Made by a program: the position numbers and the translations under genes | From: CAYSUS01 sp964434165 | GTDB taxonomy: Bacteria > Planctomycetota > Planctomycetia > Pirellulales > Thermoguttaceae | Length of the DNA: 64,000 nucleotides | NCBI GenBank assembly: GCA_964434165.1 | Contig: CAYSUS010000021.1 | Location: 19,578-83,577, forward strand | Direction: 5' to 3' | Shown: piece after piece, positions 27,037 through 37,600 of the stretch | Numbering within the stretch: the first letter of the stretch is position 1 | How the letters are laid out: each line of letters opens with the position of its first letter | The notes under the pieces: generated by a model | The model's input: only the letters and a program-made list of their open reading frames with translations | Databases searched by the model: none | What the model was told of the DNA's origin: nothing

Positions 27037-28362
27037 CTACTCGCCCTCCGCTTTCTCCCGCGGCGGCACGATGACCATCACGCGGTCGATGCGCTGCCCG
27101 TCCATGTCGACCACCTCGACGCGGATTCCTTCCCAGGCGACGTGCTGGCCGACGCGCGGGATGCTCCCCAGCCGATCGAGCACCAGTCCGGCCACCGTGT
27201 TGAACTCCCGCGTCTGGTCGGAGCGAAGATGCTCCAGGCCCATGCCCTCCAGCAGGTCGTCGAAATTCACCCGGCCATCGACCAGCCAGCTATGCTCGTC
27301 GCGCTGGACGATTTCCTCCTCCTCGTCCAGCCGGTGCTCGTCGTGGATCTCGCCGACCAGCTCTTCGAGGACGTCCTCGAGGGTGACCAGCCCGTCGGTG
27401 CCGCCGTACTCGTCGAGCACGATGGCCATCTGCACGCGCTTGCTGCGGAACATCTCCAGGAGGCGGTCCAACGGCAGCGTGGCCGGCACGAACAGGGCCG
27501 GACGGATCATCTTGCGGAGCTCGACCTCCCAGCCCAGATGCTGCTGGCGGAGCAGATCCTTGGTGTACACGAACCCAAGAATGTGGTCGATGTCGCCCTC
27601 GTGGACCGGCAACCGCGAGAAGCCCGACATGGCCACGGCGCCGATGACCTCGTCGGGCGGCGTATCGACATCGATGGCGTCGATGTCGATGCGGGGTCGC
27701 ATGATCTCGCGGACCGCGCGGTCGCCGAACCGCAGCGCGCGCCGGGCCACGCGCTGCTCGGCCGGATCGAGGACGCCGGCCGTGGTCCCGGCGCGAATCA
27801 GGTGCTCGATGTCGTCGATCGACACGGTTTGCTCGGGAACGCGCCCCACGCGGAGCACGTAAAGGATCGCCTCGGTGACGATGCCCATCAGCCACACCGC
27901 CGGCCTGGCGACGATCGCCAGCTTGTGCATGGGGGCGGCCACGGCCAGGGCCAGGCGCTCGGCCCGGGCGAGGGCCACGCGCTTGGGCACCAGTTCGCCG
28001 AGCACCAAGGAGAGGAAGGTGATGACCAGCACCACGACCGCCAGCGAGATCGCCTCGCGGTTGTCGGCCAAGAGGGCGATCGTACTATGGGCGAGCCACT
28101 GCGCGAGGCGCTCGGCCGCCGTGGCCCCGCCGAAGGCCGCGGCCAGCGTGGCGACCAGGGTGATCCCGACCTGCACCGTGGGGAGGAAGCGGTTGGGGTC
28201 GCGGGCGAGGCCGAGGGCCGTGCGGGCCGCGCGCTTGCCCGAGGCAGCCAACTGCTCCAGCCGGCCCCGCCGCGCGGTGAGGATGGCGATCTCCGCCGCG
28301 GCGAAGAAGCCGTTGGCGAGGATCAGGGCGAGGATGACGGCGAACTGTCCGAGAAGGGACAT
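27037..28362 (-). CDS. Hemolysin family protein (CNNM + CBS pair + CorC/HlyC)
   Basis: A 441-aa membrane protein: an N-terminal CNNM (DUF21) domain with four hydrophobic segments starting MSLLGQFAVILALILANGFFAAAEIA, then two CBS domains (around FSRLPVHEGDIDHILGFV and MAIVLDEYGGTDGLVTLEDV), then a CorC/HlyC transporter-associated domain (GRVNFDDLLEGMG). Relatives export Mg2+ or Co2+. 'Hemolysin' is a naming legacy. ATG 28362 with GGAGGT about 10 nt upstream. Gene ends 55 bp from the DUF6807 gene, convergent. Confidence 0.92.
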   Translation of the reverse strand: MSLLGQFAVILALILANGFFAAAEIAILTARRGRLEQLAASGKRAARTALGLARDPNRFLPTVQVGITLVATLAAAFGGATAAERLAQWLAHSTIALLADNREAISLAVVVLVITFLSLVLGELVPKRVALARAERLALAVAAPMHKLAIVARPAVWLMGIVTEAILYVLRVGRVPEQTVSIDDIEHLIRAGTTAGVLDPAEQRVARRALRFGDRAVREIMRPRIDIDAIDVDTPPDEVIGAVAMSGFSRLPVHEGDIDHILGFVYTKDLLRQQHLGWEVELRKMIRPALFVPATLPLDRLLEMFRSKRVQMAIVLDEYGGTDGLVTLEDVLEELVGEIHDEHRLDEEEEIVQRDEHSWLVDGRVNFDDLLEGMGLEHLRSDQTREFNTVAGLVLDRLGSIPRVGQHVAWEGIRVEVVDMDGQRIDRVMVIVPPREKAEGE

Positions 28363-28419
28363 GATGAGGACACCTCCGGTCGCACTCGCGCCGCGTCCGC
28401 CGCGGCGCACGAGTCCATG

Positions 28420-29466
28420 TTAGCCCCCCGGCGGCTCGAGTTCGACGACGGCCAGCTCGGGCCGGCAGAGGAAGCGAAGCCGCGGGGCCTCGAAACGCTC
28501 CATGCCCACGCCCCGCGAGACCAGCAGGCGTGCCCCTCCGGGCAACTCGGTCAACCCGGCCGCCCAGCGCCGGGGCACGCGCGAGAGCGTCAGCAGCGGC
28601 CCGATCCCGGGCAGCCGAACCTGGCCGCCGTGCGTGTGCCCGGCGACCAGCAGGTCGGCGTCGATCCGCCCCAGCGCGAAGTTGGGCGAATGCCCCAGCA
28701 CCAGGTGGAAGCCCTCGGCGTCCGGCCGGTCGATCGCCAGGGAAGTCCTGGTCGAGTCCTCGAAGGCGAGGCAGGTAAGCTTCAGGGGGCCGAGGTCCAG
28801 GCTCCGCGTGGACTCGACCCCATCGACCTCCGTGCCGCGGAACAGGGGCCCGAGATCGCCATCGACGTTCCCCCGCACCGCGAAGACGCCGAGCGGGGCG
28901 GAGAAATCAAGCTCCTCCAGAAGAGCTTTCAGGGTCTCGGCCAGCTCGCGCCGTTGCGGGCCGTCCACCTGAAGGTAATCGCCCGCCAGGAGGATGAGGT
29001 CGGGCTTCTCCTCCAGCACACGTCGCAGCACGTCCCGCTCGTACGCGCCCAGCTCGTCGGTCTGAAGGTCGGCCAGCACCACGATTCGCACGGGGCGGGC
29101 GATCCTGGGCGACGCGATGCGATAGTGCGTCACTTCCAGCCAGTGCGGCTCGATGAAGAAGGCGTCGATTCCCACGGCCGCGCCGAGGAGCCCCAGCGCG
29201 GCGCACCCGGCCGCCAACGCGCGGTGGGACCGCGCCAGGAGCAGCGCCGACGCGAGGAGCAGGAGCACCGCGTGGACGAACAGGCCCCACGCGGCCAGGG
29301 CCATCGTGCCGAAGGGGCCGCGCCCCAGCGCGACGGCCAGGAAAACGGCGGCTACGCCGGCCAGGAACGCCGAGGCCAGCCACGTCCCCGCCGTGCGGCG
29401 GCGCCACAACGCGGCCAGCACGGCCGCATCGGCCGCCCCCATCACGAGATTGTAGAGGACCGTCAT
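28420..29466 (-). CDS. Membrane metallophosphoesterase
   Basis: A 348-aa calcineurin-type phosphoesterase. Four N-terminal hydrophobic helices precede a catalytic domain carrying VVLADLQTDE, LILLAGDYLQ, the GNVD motif, LVLGHSP and AGHTHGGQVRLP. This is the YkuE-like layout. ATG 29466 (MTVLYNLVMGAADAAVL). The hemolysin-family gene lies 57 nt downstream on the same strand, so co-transcription is likely. In-frame codons reach 30210, but this extension is the complement of a repeat and of other genes. The substrate is unknown. Confidence 0.88.
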   Translation of the reverse strand: MTVLYNLVMGAADAAVLAALWRRRTAGTWLASAFLAGVAAVFLAVALGRGPFGTMALAAWGLFVHAVLLLLASALLLARSHRALAAGCAALGLLGAAVGIDAFFIEPHWLEVTHYRIASPRIARPVRIVVLADLQTDELGAYERDVLRRVLEEKPDLILLAGDYLQVDGPQRRELAETLKALLEELDFSAPLGVFAVRGNVDGDLGPLFRGTEVDGVESTRSLDLGPLKLTCLAFEDSTRTSLAIDRPDAEGFHLVLGHSPNFALGRIDADLLVAGHTHGGQVRLPGIGPLLTLSRVPRRWAAGLTELPGGARLLVSRGVGMERFEAPRLRFLCRPELAVVELEPPGG

Positions 29467-29635
29467 CCGGGGTTTCACTCGGGGAAAGCGTGGCCGCCGC
29501 CGGCCATCAGCAGCGCGGGGGACGAAGCGGAGGCGCGCCGACGGGCCCTCCGTTGTAGCGGGGCGCGACGCGACGTGCAAGGCGGACGCAGGGACTCGGA
29601 CACCAGACCGGCGAGCGCGTCGGCTTGCCTCGCCA

Positions 29636-29730
29636 AATCGCCTTGCGCGATTCCGGGAAAACGGGTCAGGACCCCCTTTGTGCGAATCACCCTGCGGGCC
29701 GCGTGGGCAACGAGGTCCTGGCCGCTTTTC
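29636..29730. repeat. RAYT-related non-autonomous repeat, copy A
   Basis: A 95-bp segment aligning with 54303-54398 at roughly 80% identity: ATCGCCTTGCGCGAT..., GGGTCAGGACC, GTGCGAA.CACCCTGCGGG and CTGGGCAAC-like blocks. GGGTCAGGA is also the core of the transposase element ends. No gene lies in the 289-bp gap between the metallophosphoesterase start and the GGDEF stop. Confidence 0.75.
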
Positions 29731-29755
29731 GCTCGCAGGGCTCGTGCACGGCGAT

Positions 29756-31360
29756 TCAGGACGGCGCGTTCTCTTGCAGCACGGGTCCGGCGGGCAGACA
29801 TGCCTGGCCGTTGTGGAAGTGGCTTCGGTTGCCGCCGGTGCTGCGGGAGAACTCCAGGGCCTCTTCGCCCCGTCCCAGGAACCGCTGGAGATCGTCGCCC
29901 GTCTCGGCGTGCGTGCCGCCGATGCTGACCGTGATGGGCACCGACCCGCCCTCGACCGGGAGCTTGCAGCGCGCGATCGCCAGGCGGAGGCGCTCGGCCA
30001 CGTCCATGGCCATGGCGGCGTCGGCGTCGGGCAGGAGCAGGGCGAAGGTGGTGTTGTCGTACTGGGCGGCGACGTCCATCTCGCGAACCGCGGCGGAGAG
30101 GAACTGCGACGTCGCACGCAGCGCCAACTGCGCGGCCAGCTCGCCGTGCCGGCCGGCGATGTCGGCGGAGCGGTCGATCTGCACCAGAAGGATCGAGAGC
30201 GGCCGTCCATTGCGCCGCCATTCGGCCATGCGGCGTCCGACCACGATGCAGAACTCGGTGCGGTTGTAGAGGCCGCCCGAGGAGGACGTGGGGGCCGAGC
30301 CGGACGACCTCGGCTCCTTGGCCTGGGCAGCGCGGTTGGCGGCCGCGCGGAGGCGGGCGTCCTCGGCCGCCTTCCTGGCGGGGTCTCTCGTGGCCGCGGC
30401 GTCGGCCCGGGCCGTCTCGCTGCGCCGCTGCTCGCGGGCGTCGGCGGCCCGGGCTTCGGCGGCGGCGATCAGGTGGCATTCACGGCCGTCGTGCCAGTGG
30501 GAGCAGTTGCGCCCGGCCTGCTTCGAGGCGTACAGGGCGGCGTCGGCCCGCTGGATCAGCGCGGCGGCGTCCTCATCCACGCGGAGGTGGGCGATGCCGA
30601 GGCTGGCGGTCACGTGCAGCTCGGCGCCGCCGTACGGGAAGGGCGTGCTCTCGATCGCCGTGCGGATTCGCTCGACGCGCCCCTTGGCGTCGGCCACGAG
30701 GGCTTCGGGGAAGACGACCGCGAACTCCTCGCCGCCGTACCGCGCGACAAGGTCCATGTCCCGCGTCGTCGCACCAAGCACGCGTCCCACGCCGCGGAGC
30801 ACCTCGTCGCCGGCCTGGTGCCCGTGCGTGTCGTTGAACTTCTTGAAGTGGTCCACGTCGATCATCAGCACCGAGAACGTGCGGCCGTGGCGCTGGAACT
30901 CGGCGAACCGCCGGGCGATCTCGTCGTCGAACGCGCGGCGGTTGGCCAGCCCGGTGAGGGCGTCGGTCCGCGCCGCGGTGAGGTGCGACTGGATCGCCTT
31001 GGCCTGCTCCTGGAGCTTGTCTTCGGCCGTGGCCAGCTTCTGCTGCATCTGGTTGTTGGCCTGGACGAGCTTGGCGACGGCCTTGACCACGATCTCCGAT
31101 TCGCTCACCTCGGCGGCGTGGAGCTCCTCGTTGATCGCCTCCACCCGGTGGCTGTGCTGGCCCACGTCGGCCGCCACGCGCTCGGCGACCTCGTGCAGGC
31201 GCGCGACCATCTCGCGGGCGCGGTGGATCTCGTCCTTCGAGGTCTCCTCCTCGGTCGAGGTGACGCGCGCGGCGAGAACCGAGCGTACGATCCATCCGAA
31301 CGCCACGCCCGCCGCGGCCACCAGTGCCGTGATTCCCAGATCGCTCAGCACGCTTAGCAT
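29756..31360 (-). CDS. Dual-GGDEF protein, second domain degenerate
   Basis: A 534-aa cyclic-di-GMP signalling protein. One N-terminal TM segment (SDLGITALVAAAGVAFGWIVRSV), a long coiled region (about 40-140), then GGDEF-1 with RYGGEEF (diguanylate cyclase A-site) and an RxxD allosteric I-site (RDMD) five residues before it. An Ala/Arg-rich linker leads to GGDEF-2, where the same position reads QYDNTTF, so the catalytic signature is lost. The second domain may bind c-di-GMP or act as a regulatory partner. ATG 31360 (MLSVLSDL). Its plus-strand neighbour is a hybrid kinase transcribed divergently. Confidence 0.9.
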   Translation of the reverse strand: MLSVLSDLGITALVAAAGVAFGWIVRSVLAARVTSTEEETSKDEIHRAREMVARLHEVAERVAADVGQHSHRVEAINEELHAAEVSESEIVVKAVAKLVQANNQMQQKLATAEDKLQEQAKAIQSHLTAARTDALTGLANRRAFDDEIARRFAEFQRHGRTFSVLMIDVDHFKKFNDTHGHQAGDEVLRGVGRVLGATTRDMDLVARYGGEEFAVVFPEALVADAKGRVERIRTAIESTPFPYGGAELHVTASLGIAHLRVDEDAAALIQRADAALYASKQAGRNCSHWHDGRECHLIAAAEARAADAREQRRSETARADAAATRDPARKAAEDARLRAAANRAAQAKEPRSSGSAPTSSSGGLYNRTEFCIVVGRRMAEWRRNGRPLSILLVQIDRSADIAGRHGELAAQLALRATSQFLSAAVREMDVAAQYDNTTFALLLPDADAAMAMDVAERLRLAIARCKLPVEGGSVPITVSIGGTHAETGDDLQRFLGRGEEALEFSRSTGGNRSHFHNGQACLPAGPVLQENAPS

Positions 31361-31686
31361 TTTGGTTGTGCCGCCCCCTTCGCTTCCGTCGAAACGGCTC
31401 CCGCCCCGTCGCCGCGCACGGTGCAGGCGCATGAGTGCCACCTCCTGTATCTAGGTCGTCCCCCAAGGCCAGTCAACTCGCCGCCGGCGCGCGGCGGCCG
31501 GTTGTGCGGGCTTCTCCAATCGCGTCGATGCGGCGCGGTTCTGCGGGCTCGCGCGATCGGCCGGCACGCACCCGCCCCCGCGCCGCGGGCGACCACGCCG
31601 CCGGGGCACCCCTGGCGGCGCACAAGCTATAGTTGCGCAGTCCTTCCCTCGGTGTCTGGCCTTTGGACGCGCGGCGCGAACTGACC

Positions 31687-33735
31687 ATGAAGAAAGGTGG
31701 GGCTTCCAGCAACGGCGTCGCCCGAGGGTGGGGCGGCCTGCGCACCCAGGCCGCGGCGACGACCCTGGTGCTCGTCGCGGGGATCCTGGCGGCCACCGCC
31801 TGGGCCCACTGGAACCAGTTCGAGCTTGCCGAGGATGCCCGCGACGCGCTGGCCGCCGACGGCCCCCAGGCCGCGGCGGCCTGGGACGTGGCGATGCGCG
31901 TGGCGCGGCTCCGTCGCTGCGAGGCCGAGACCGCCGCCGCGTGGGACGATCCCGTCGCGCGCCGCGCGGTGCTCGACGACTGGAGGGAAGCCGAGGACCG
32001 CTTGCGCACGGATCTGGCCCGGCTCGCGGACATGCAAGCCGACCCCTCCGAGCGCGCCCGCACGGCGAGCTGGCAGCAGCGGGGCGAGAGCTACGCCCGA
32101 TCCTTCGAGAACCTGGTGCAGGAATTCGGCGACTCCCCCCAGGCGTCGGGCCGCGAGCTCCTCGCGGCGCTTCAGGCGTGCCGGGCGCCGATCGACGGAC
32201 TCGCGGAGGAGGTGCGAAGCCTGGCTTCCTCCAAGGCCCGCCAGGCCGAGGCCCGCGGCGAGGACCTTCTCGCAAGCATCGCCCACCGCGTGCGGCTGAT
32301 CAACGGCCGGGCGATCGTGGCCCTGCTGAGCGTCGTCTTGTGCGCCGTGTGGTTCTTCCGCCGCGTCCTGGCGCGGATCAAGGTGCTGGGCGACGCGGTG
32401 CGGTGCTTCGCGTCGGGCGACTTCCGCGTGCGGCTCGCCTCGCTGGGACACGACGAGCTGGACCAGATCGCGCGGCAGTGGAACGAGATGGCCGCCAAGG
32501 TGCGAGCGTCGCATGAGCAGCTCGACCAGGCGCGGCGCCGGGAGGAGATCGCCAGCCGCGCGAAGAGCGAGTTCCTGGCCAGCGTAAGCGAGGAGATCCG
32601 CGTTCCCGTCACCGTGAGCCTGGGCTACACCGAGATGCTCCTGGGCAACCTCCGCAACGCCGACAACCTGGAGGCGGCGTCGGGCGTGAAGCGCAACATC
32701 GAGTACATCCTCCAGGTGATCGACGACCTTCGCGACCTGGCGAGAATCCAGACCGGGCAACTCCGGATCGAACCGCTCGGCTGCTCGCCCCAGCGGATCG
32801 TCGTCGAGGCGACCTCCGCCGCCCGCATCCACGCCGACGTCAAGGGCCTCTCGCTGGAGGCCGAGTTCGACGGCCCCGTTCCCGAGCGGGTCCGGACCGA
32901 CCCAGTCCGCGTGCGCCAGATCCTGGGCAACCTCCTGAGCAACGCGGTGAAATTCACCGAGCTGGGCACGATCCGGCTGGTCACGCGTCTGGTCTCCACG
33001 GCCGACGGCTCGCGCCTGCAGTTCGAGGTCGTGGACACCGGCGTGGGGATGACACCCCAGCAGCTCGCCATGCTGTTCAAGCCGCTGCCGGCGGACCACG
33101 GCTCGTCGAGCGCCGGGCTGCCGGCGACCGGCCTGGGTCTGACGCTCTCAAAGCGGCTGGCGGAGATGCTCGGCGGCTCGCTGGAAGCCGACAGCACGCC
33201 CGGCTGCGGCAGCACGTTCACCCTCACCGTGCCCGCGGGCCCGCTCCAGGGCGTGCGCATGGTGCGGCCGTCGGGCGAGGCGGCCGAGATGGCTGAGCCG
33301 GAGTCGAGCCCCGCCGGCTCCTTCGACTGCCGCGTCCTGCTGGCTGACGACGGGCGCGAAAACCGCCGGCTGCTCTCCTTCATTCTCAAGAAGGCGGGGG
33401 CCGACGTGGAGATGGCAGAAAACGGCCAGCAGGCCGTGGACAGGGCGCTGGCCGCCATGGCGGCCACCGGCGCGGAGTCCGAGGGTCGGCCCCCCTTCGA
33501 CGTGATCCTCATGGACATGCAGATGCCCGTCCTGGACGGATACGACGCGGCGCGCCGCCTCCGCCAGGAAGGCTACCCCGGACCGATCGTCGCCATCACC
33601 GGGCACACCCGCGACTACGACCGCCAGCGGTGCCTGGAGGCGGGTTGCAACGACTACCTGCCCAAGCCGGTCGATCGCGCCGATCTCATCGCCATGGTGA
33701 CGAAGTACACCTCGCGCACCGCGGCGCGGGCGTGA
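31687..33735 (+). CDS. Hybrid sensor kinase/receiver lacking the H-box histidine
   Basis: A 682-aa hybrid. TM1 near ATTLVLVAGILAATAWAHW, an extracytoplasmic helical sensor (about 40-200), TM2 near RAIVALLSVVLCAVWFFR, HAMP, then HisKA-like SEFLASVSEEIRVPV, HATPase_c with NLLSNAVKF, EVVDTGVGM and ATGLGLTLSKRLAEML, and a C-terminal receiver. The H-box, normally SHEIRTP, reads SEEIRVP, so residue 302 is Glu instead of His. The receiver is intact with D610 (LMDMQMPV) and Lys in YLPKPV. Autophosphorylation at the usual site is impossible; the protein may be a signal-dependent scaffold, or be phosphorylated by another kinase. ATG 31687 is used. Confidence 0.9.
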   Translation: MKKGGASSNGVARGWGGLRTQAAATTLVLVAGILAATAWAHWNQFELAEDARDALAADGPQAAAAWDVAMRVARLRRCEAETAAAWDDPVARRAVLDDWREAEDRLRTDLARLADMQADPSERARTASWQQRGESYARSFENLVQEFGDSPQASGRELLAALQACRAPIDGLAEEVRSLASSKARQAEARGEDLLASIAHRVRLINGRAIVALLSVVLCAVWFFRRVLARIKVLGDAVRCFASGDFRVRLASLGHDELDQIARQWNEMAAKVRASHEQLDQARRREEIASRAKSEFLASVSEEIRVPVTVSLGYTEMLLGNLRNADNLEAASGVKRNIEYILQVIDDLRDLARIQTGQLRIEPLGCSPQRIVVEATSAARIHADVKGLSLEAEFDGPVPERVRTDPVRVRQILGNLLSNAVKFTELGTIRLVTRLVSTADGSRLQFEVVDTGVGMTPQQLAMLFKPLPADHGSSSAGLPATGLGLTLSKRLAEMLGGSLEADSTPGCGSTFTLTVPAGPLQGVRMVRPSGEAAEMAEPESSPAGSFDCRVLLADDGRENRRLLSFILKKAGADVEMAENGQQAVDRALAAMAATGAESEGRPPFDVILMDMQMPVLDGYDAARRLRQEGYPGPIVAITGHTRDYDRQRCLEAGCNDYLPKPVDRADLIAMVTKYTSRTAARA

Positions 33736-33922
33736 CCGGCGCGGCGGTCCTGCGGAAACCACCCCCTTCCCCATGCGCTGGACCGGAGCGCCCGGCGGTT
33801 GACCCACACCACCTTGCGGCGGTATTCTGCCGCGTGGCGGTGTCGCTCCGCATGGCGCCGGTGTTCCCCCCAGCGGCGTGCGGTCCTCGTTCCCGCCAGT
33901 GCTTCAACATCGCGTGAAGGCT

Positions 33923-34543
33923 GTGCCCGACGACCACCACGCCTCTGGCAAGGCGGCGACCGATTCAACGTCGCTCTCGCTTCTCCGGCGGGTCCAGGCC
34001 TGCGAGCCTCGGGCCTGGGAGCGGCTCGTTGACCTCTACGGACCGATGATCTACCGGTGGTGCCGCCGGGCGGGGCTCCAGCCCAACGACGCCGAAGAAC
34101 TGCACCAGGAGGTTTTCTGCAATGTCGCGCAGCACGTCGCCCGGTTCCGCCACGACCGGCCGGGCGACAGCTTCCGCGCGTGGCTGCGCACCATCACGCG
34201 GAACAAACTGCATGACTTCTTCCGGCGCGCGCGGCACCGCGCGGAGCCGCGCGGCGGCAGCTCGGCGCAAGAGCAGCTTCAGCAGGTGGCGGGGGCGGAT
34301 CCGGCGGCGTCGGTGCCCGACGGCGATCCGCACGACGATCGCGAGCTTCGCCTGCGGGCCATGGAGCTGGTCCGCGGCGAGTTCGAGCCGCGCACGTGGG
34401 AGGCCTTCTGGCAGGTGGCGGTGCGGGGGCGGGCGCCCGCCGACGTGGCCCAGGATCTCGACCTTACCCTGGCCGCGGTGTATCAGGCCAAGTACCGCGT
34501 CCTGAAGCGGATTCGGCGGGAGCTGGACGAGCCCGGACCTTGA
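33923..34543 (+). CDS. ECF sigma factor of the planctomycete kinase-linked type
   Basis: An ECF sigma-70 factor, 206 aa from GTG 33923 (other in-frame starts: 33914, 33878). Sigma2 is in RAWERLVDLYGPMIYRWCRR and AEELHQEVFCNVAQHVARF, RPGDSFRAWLRTITRNKLHDFFRR; sigma4 is in EAFWQVAVRGRAPADVAQDLDLTLAAVYQAKYRVLKRIRREL. Planctomycete ECF-STK sigma factors are encoded next to Ser/Thr kinases, and the kinase gene starts 135 nt downstream here. Kinase-controlled transcription is therefore the working model. No TM anti-sigma partner is seen apart from that kinase. Confidence 0.9.
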   Translation: MPDDHHASGKAATDSTSLSLLRRVQACEPRAWERLVDLYGPMIYRWCRRAGLQPNDAEELHQEVFCNVAQHVARFRHDRPGDSFRAWLRTITRNKLHDFFRRARHRAEPRGGSSAQEQLQQVAGADPAASVPDGDPHDDRELRLRAMELVRGEFEPRTWEAFWQVAVRGRAPADVAQDLDLTLAAVYQAKYRVLKRIRRELDEPGP

Positions 34544-34678
34544 GTGGTCCAGGCGTGGGTCAATTCGTGTTAAGGCGTTGCGTTCTTCCTTAAGGCGAGG
34601 CGCAAGCCAACAGCCGACCCACTGCCGGGACACCCGTCTCGGGGGCGTCAGGACGCTATCACAGCGAGGAGCCACGGC

Positions 34679-37600
34679 ATGTCACCGATAGGATGCCCGG
34701 AAAGGGACGAACTGAGGGCCTTCTCGACCGGAACGCTCGCGGAGGACCGGGCCGCCGCGGTCGCCGGCCACCTGGGCGACTGCGGGACGTGCCGGGAGGC
34801 GATCCAGACGATCGGCGACGCCGACGACACCCTCGTCGCGCAGCTCCGCCAGCCGAAACCGCCCGCCGCCTATGCCGGCGAGCCCCAGCAGCGGTCCGCC
34901 CTGGACCGCGCCAGGGCGATTGCCAGCCCGCCGGCCTCGGCCGGGCCCGCGCCTGCCGCCGAGAGGCCGTTCGATCCCTACTACCACTGGCTCGGAATCG
35001 CGCCGGAGAACCAGCCACCGGACCATTACCGCCTGCTCGGGATTTCCAAACTGGAGGAGGACCCTGTGGTGATCGCCAGCGCGGCGGAGCAGCGGATCAC
35101 GCATCTGCGCACCTTCCAGCTCGGCAAGCACGGCGCCTGGTCGCAGAAGCTGCTCAACCAGGTGGCCGCCGCCAAGGTCTGCCTGCTCGACGCGAAACGG
35201 AAAGCCGACTACGACCGGCGTCTGCGCGAGAAGCATGGCTCCGACGCAGCGGGCGGCGGAGATGCGCGCGCGGCGGATTGCTCGGGGGCCCCCGGCGGCG
35301 CCCCTTCGCTGACGGTCCCCGGGCGCTTCGGCGAATACGAACTGACCGAGAAGCTCGGCGAGGGAGGGATGGGCGTGGTCTTCAAGGCCGTTCACACCAA
35401 GCTCGGCCGCACCGTGGCCCTGAAGGTCCTTCCCGAGGAGCGGCTTCGCAGCGCCGAGGCCGTGGCCCGCTTCGAGCGCGAGATGCGTGCCATCGGCGCG
35501 GTCGATCACCCCAATATCGTCCAGGCCCACGACGCCCGGGAGATCGGTTCCATGCGCGTGCTCGTCATGGAGTACGTTGAGGGCGAGGACCTCAGCCGAG
35601 TGGTGCAGCAGCGTGGGCCGCTGCCCGTGGCCGCGGCATGCGAGCTGGTTCGCCAGGCCGCGGTCGGGCTTCAGTGCGTGCACGAGCAGGGCCTGGTGCA
35701 CCGCGATATCAAGCCGTCGAACCTGATGCTCAGCCGGCAAGGTCAGGTGAAGATCCTTGATCTGGGGCTCGCCCGCTTCCAGGCCGAGCCGGCGGTGGGC
35801 GAGGAGGTCACGGGCACGGGCCAGACGATGGGCACGCTCGATTACATGGCCCCCGAGCAGTTCTCCGATGCCCGGTCGGTGGACATCCGCGCGGACATCT
35901 ACAGCCTGGGGTGTACGCTCTATAAGCTCCTCGCCGGAAAGGCCCCCTTCTCGGGGCCCGAGCACTCGCGCCCCCTGGACAAGCTATTGGCGCACTCGAA
36001 GCAGCCGGTCCCGCCGATCGGGCAGGTGCGTTCCGATGTGCCGGGCGTGCTGGCCCTGGTCCTGTCGCGGATGCTGGCCAAGCAGCCTCCAGAGCGCTAC
36101 GGCTCGCCCGCGGAGGTGGCCGCGGCGCTGGAGCCGTTCTGCACCGGCTCCGATTTGCCGGCGCTGCTGTCGAAGGCGGATGGCAAGCCGCCGGTGCGGC
36201 CGCCGAAGCCGGCGGGCCGCGCGGCGCCCGCGCTTGCGGCGGCCCTTTCGGCGATCGACACGCGACCCCGCCCTCGCCGGGCGCGAGAGCCTTTGGCAGC
36301 GACACTGGTCGCCTACGCCCGGAACAGGCCCGTGGCAACAGTGGCGACGGCGGCGGCGCTCCTTTTCCTGCTGCTGTTGGGGGTGGTGATCCGGATTCGC
36401 CACAGGGACGGTCGAGAGACCGTGATACGGCCCGAGGACGCCAAGGAGGTCATCGTGGAGTTTGGGAAGGAGCCCCCCGCCAAGCAGCCCTCCGTGAAGC
36501 GCGATCCGACCAAACAGGGCTGGACCACGCCGACAGGCGCTCAAGCGCCGGTGCGCCCCCACAAGACGCTCGCGGGCCAAACGGGCGTGGTCTACGACGT
36601 CGATCCGGAAGGCGGGGCGGACAGCTCGGTCACCGACCCCGAGGGCAACCTCAAGGGCGACCGTTCCCGCCGGTTCATGGACATCACCAGGGCCTCCGTA
36701 CGACGCGTCGAAGGCCGCTACGTGCTGAGCGTGGAGACCGCCGCGCCGTTTCCGAAGCCCGCGGAGATGGCCGGAGGCAAGCGCGTGGACTTCGTCTTCT
36801 TCATCGACCTGGACCGGGACGCGAAGACCGGGATCTCTCGTGTCGGCAACGATCTGAACATCCATCTGCATCTCTCCGAGCAAGGCTGGGGCGGGGGCTT
36901 CCAGAGCCGCTCGGAACTGATGCAAGGCCCGGACGCCAAGCGGCGGCGCAAGGCGGAGTTCGTCATCCAGTCCGAGGGCCATCGGGCGTCGATCTCCTTC
37001 CCCGTCGACTACCTTCCCGTCGATCGGTTTCGATGGTGCGTGCACTCTATGACACGCAACGCGCGCGACTGGCCGCCCACCACCAGCAATCCGCCGACCC
37101 CCCTGCGGGCGTTCCCGCCGACCGAAGGAGGGGCCGACAGAGCGCTGCACGAAAGGATCAAGGCCGCCGATCTCGAGGCGGACCGCAAGGCGGTCGAAGC
37201 GTGGTGCGCCGCGTGCCGGCGGATCTGGCAGGAGCGCAAGCCCTCGAAGTTCGCGGAAATGACGTGGAAGGATCAGGCCGTGTTCGTCGGCAGCGGTACC
37301 GAGGAGGACGGGCCCACGGCCCCTGTGGCCACCTGGAGCGAGTTGGATCACGACCTGGATGCGAGGGCGCCTGCCGAAGTCGAGGTCGGCACGGAGCCCC
37401 CTGCTTATGCGATCCAGGGCCCGGTCGCCGTGATCCAGTGGAGCTCGGCGCGGCTTCGCTTCACGGAGGACACGGATTGGGTTACCTCTCGCGCCCTGGA
37501 GGTTCTCGTCCGCCGCGAAGGGCTGTGGCGAGTCCTGGGCTCGGCGACGGGCGACTGGCGCATGACCAGCCGCGATCGCTTCGAGCCGGATCGCGCCGAG

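Noticed and set aside
26962..29928. 988-aa plus-strand open frame
   Set aside because: Spans antisense to the hemolysin-family and metallophosphoesterase genes; composition is Gln/Arg/His-rich like antisense frames.
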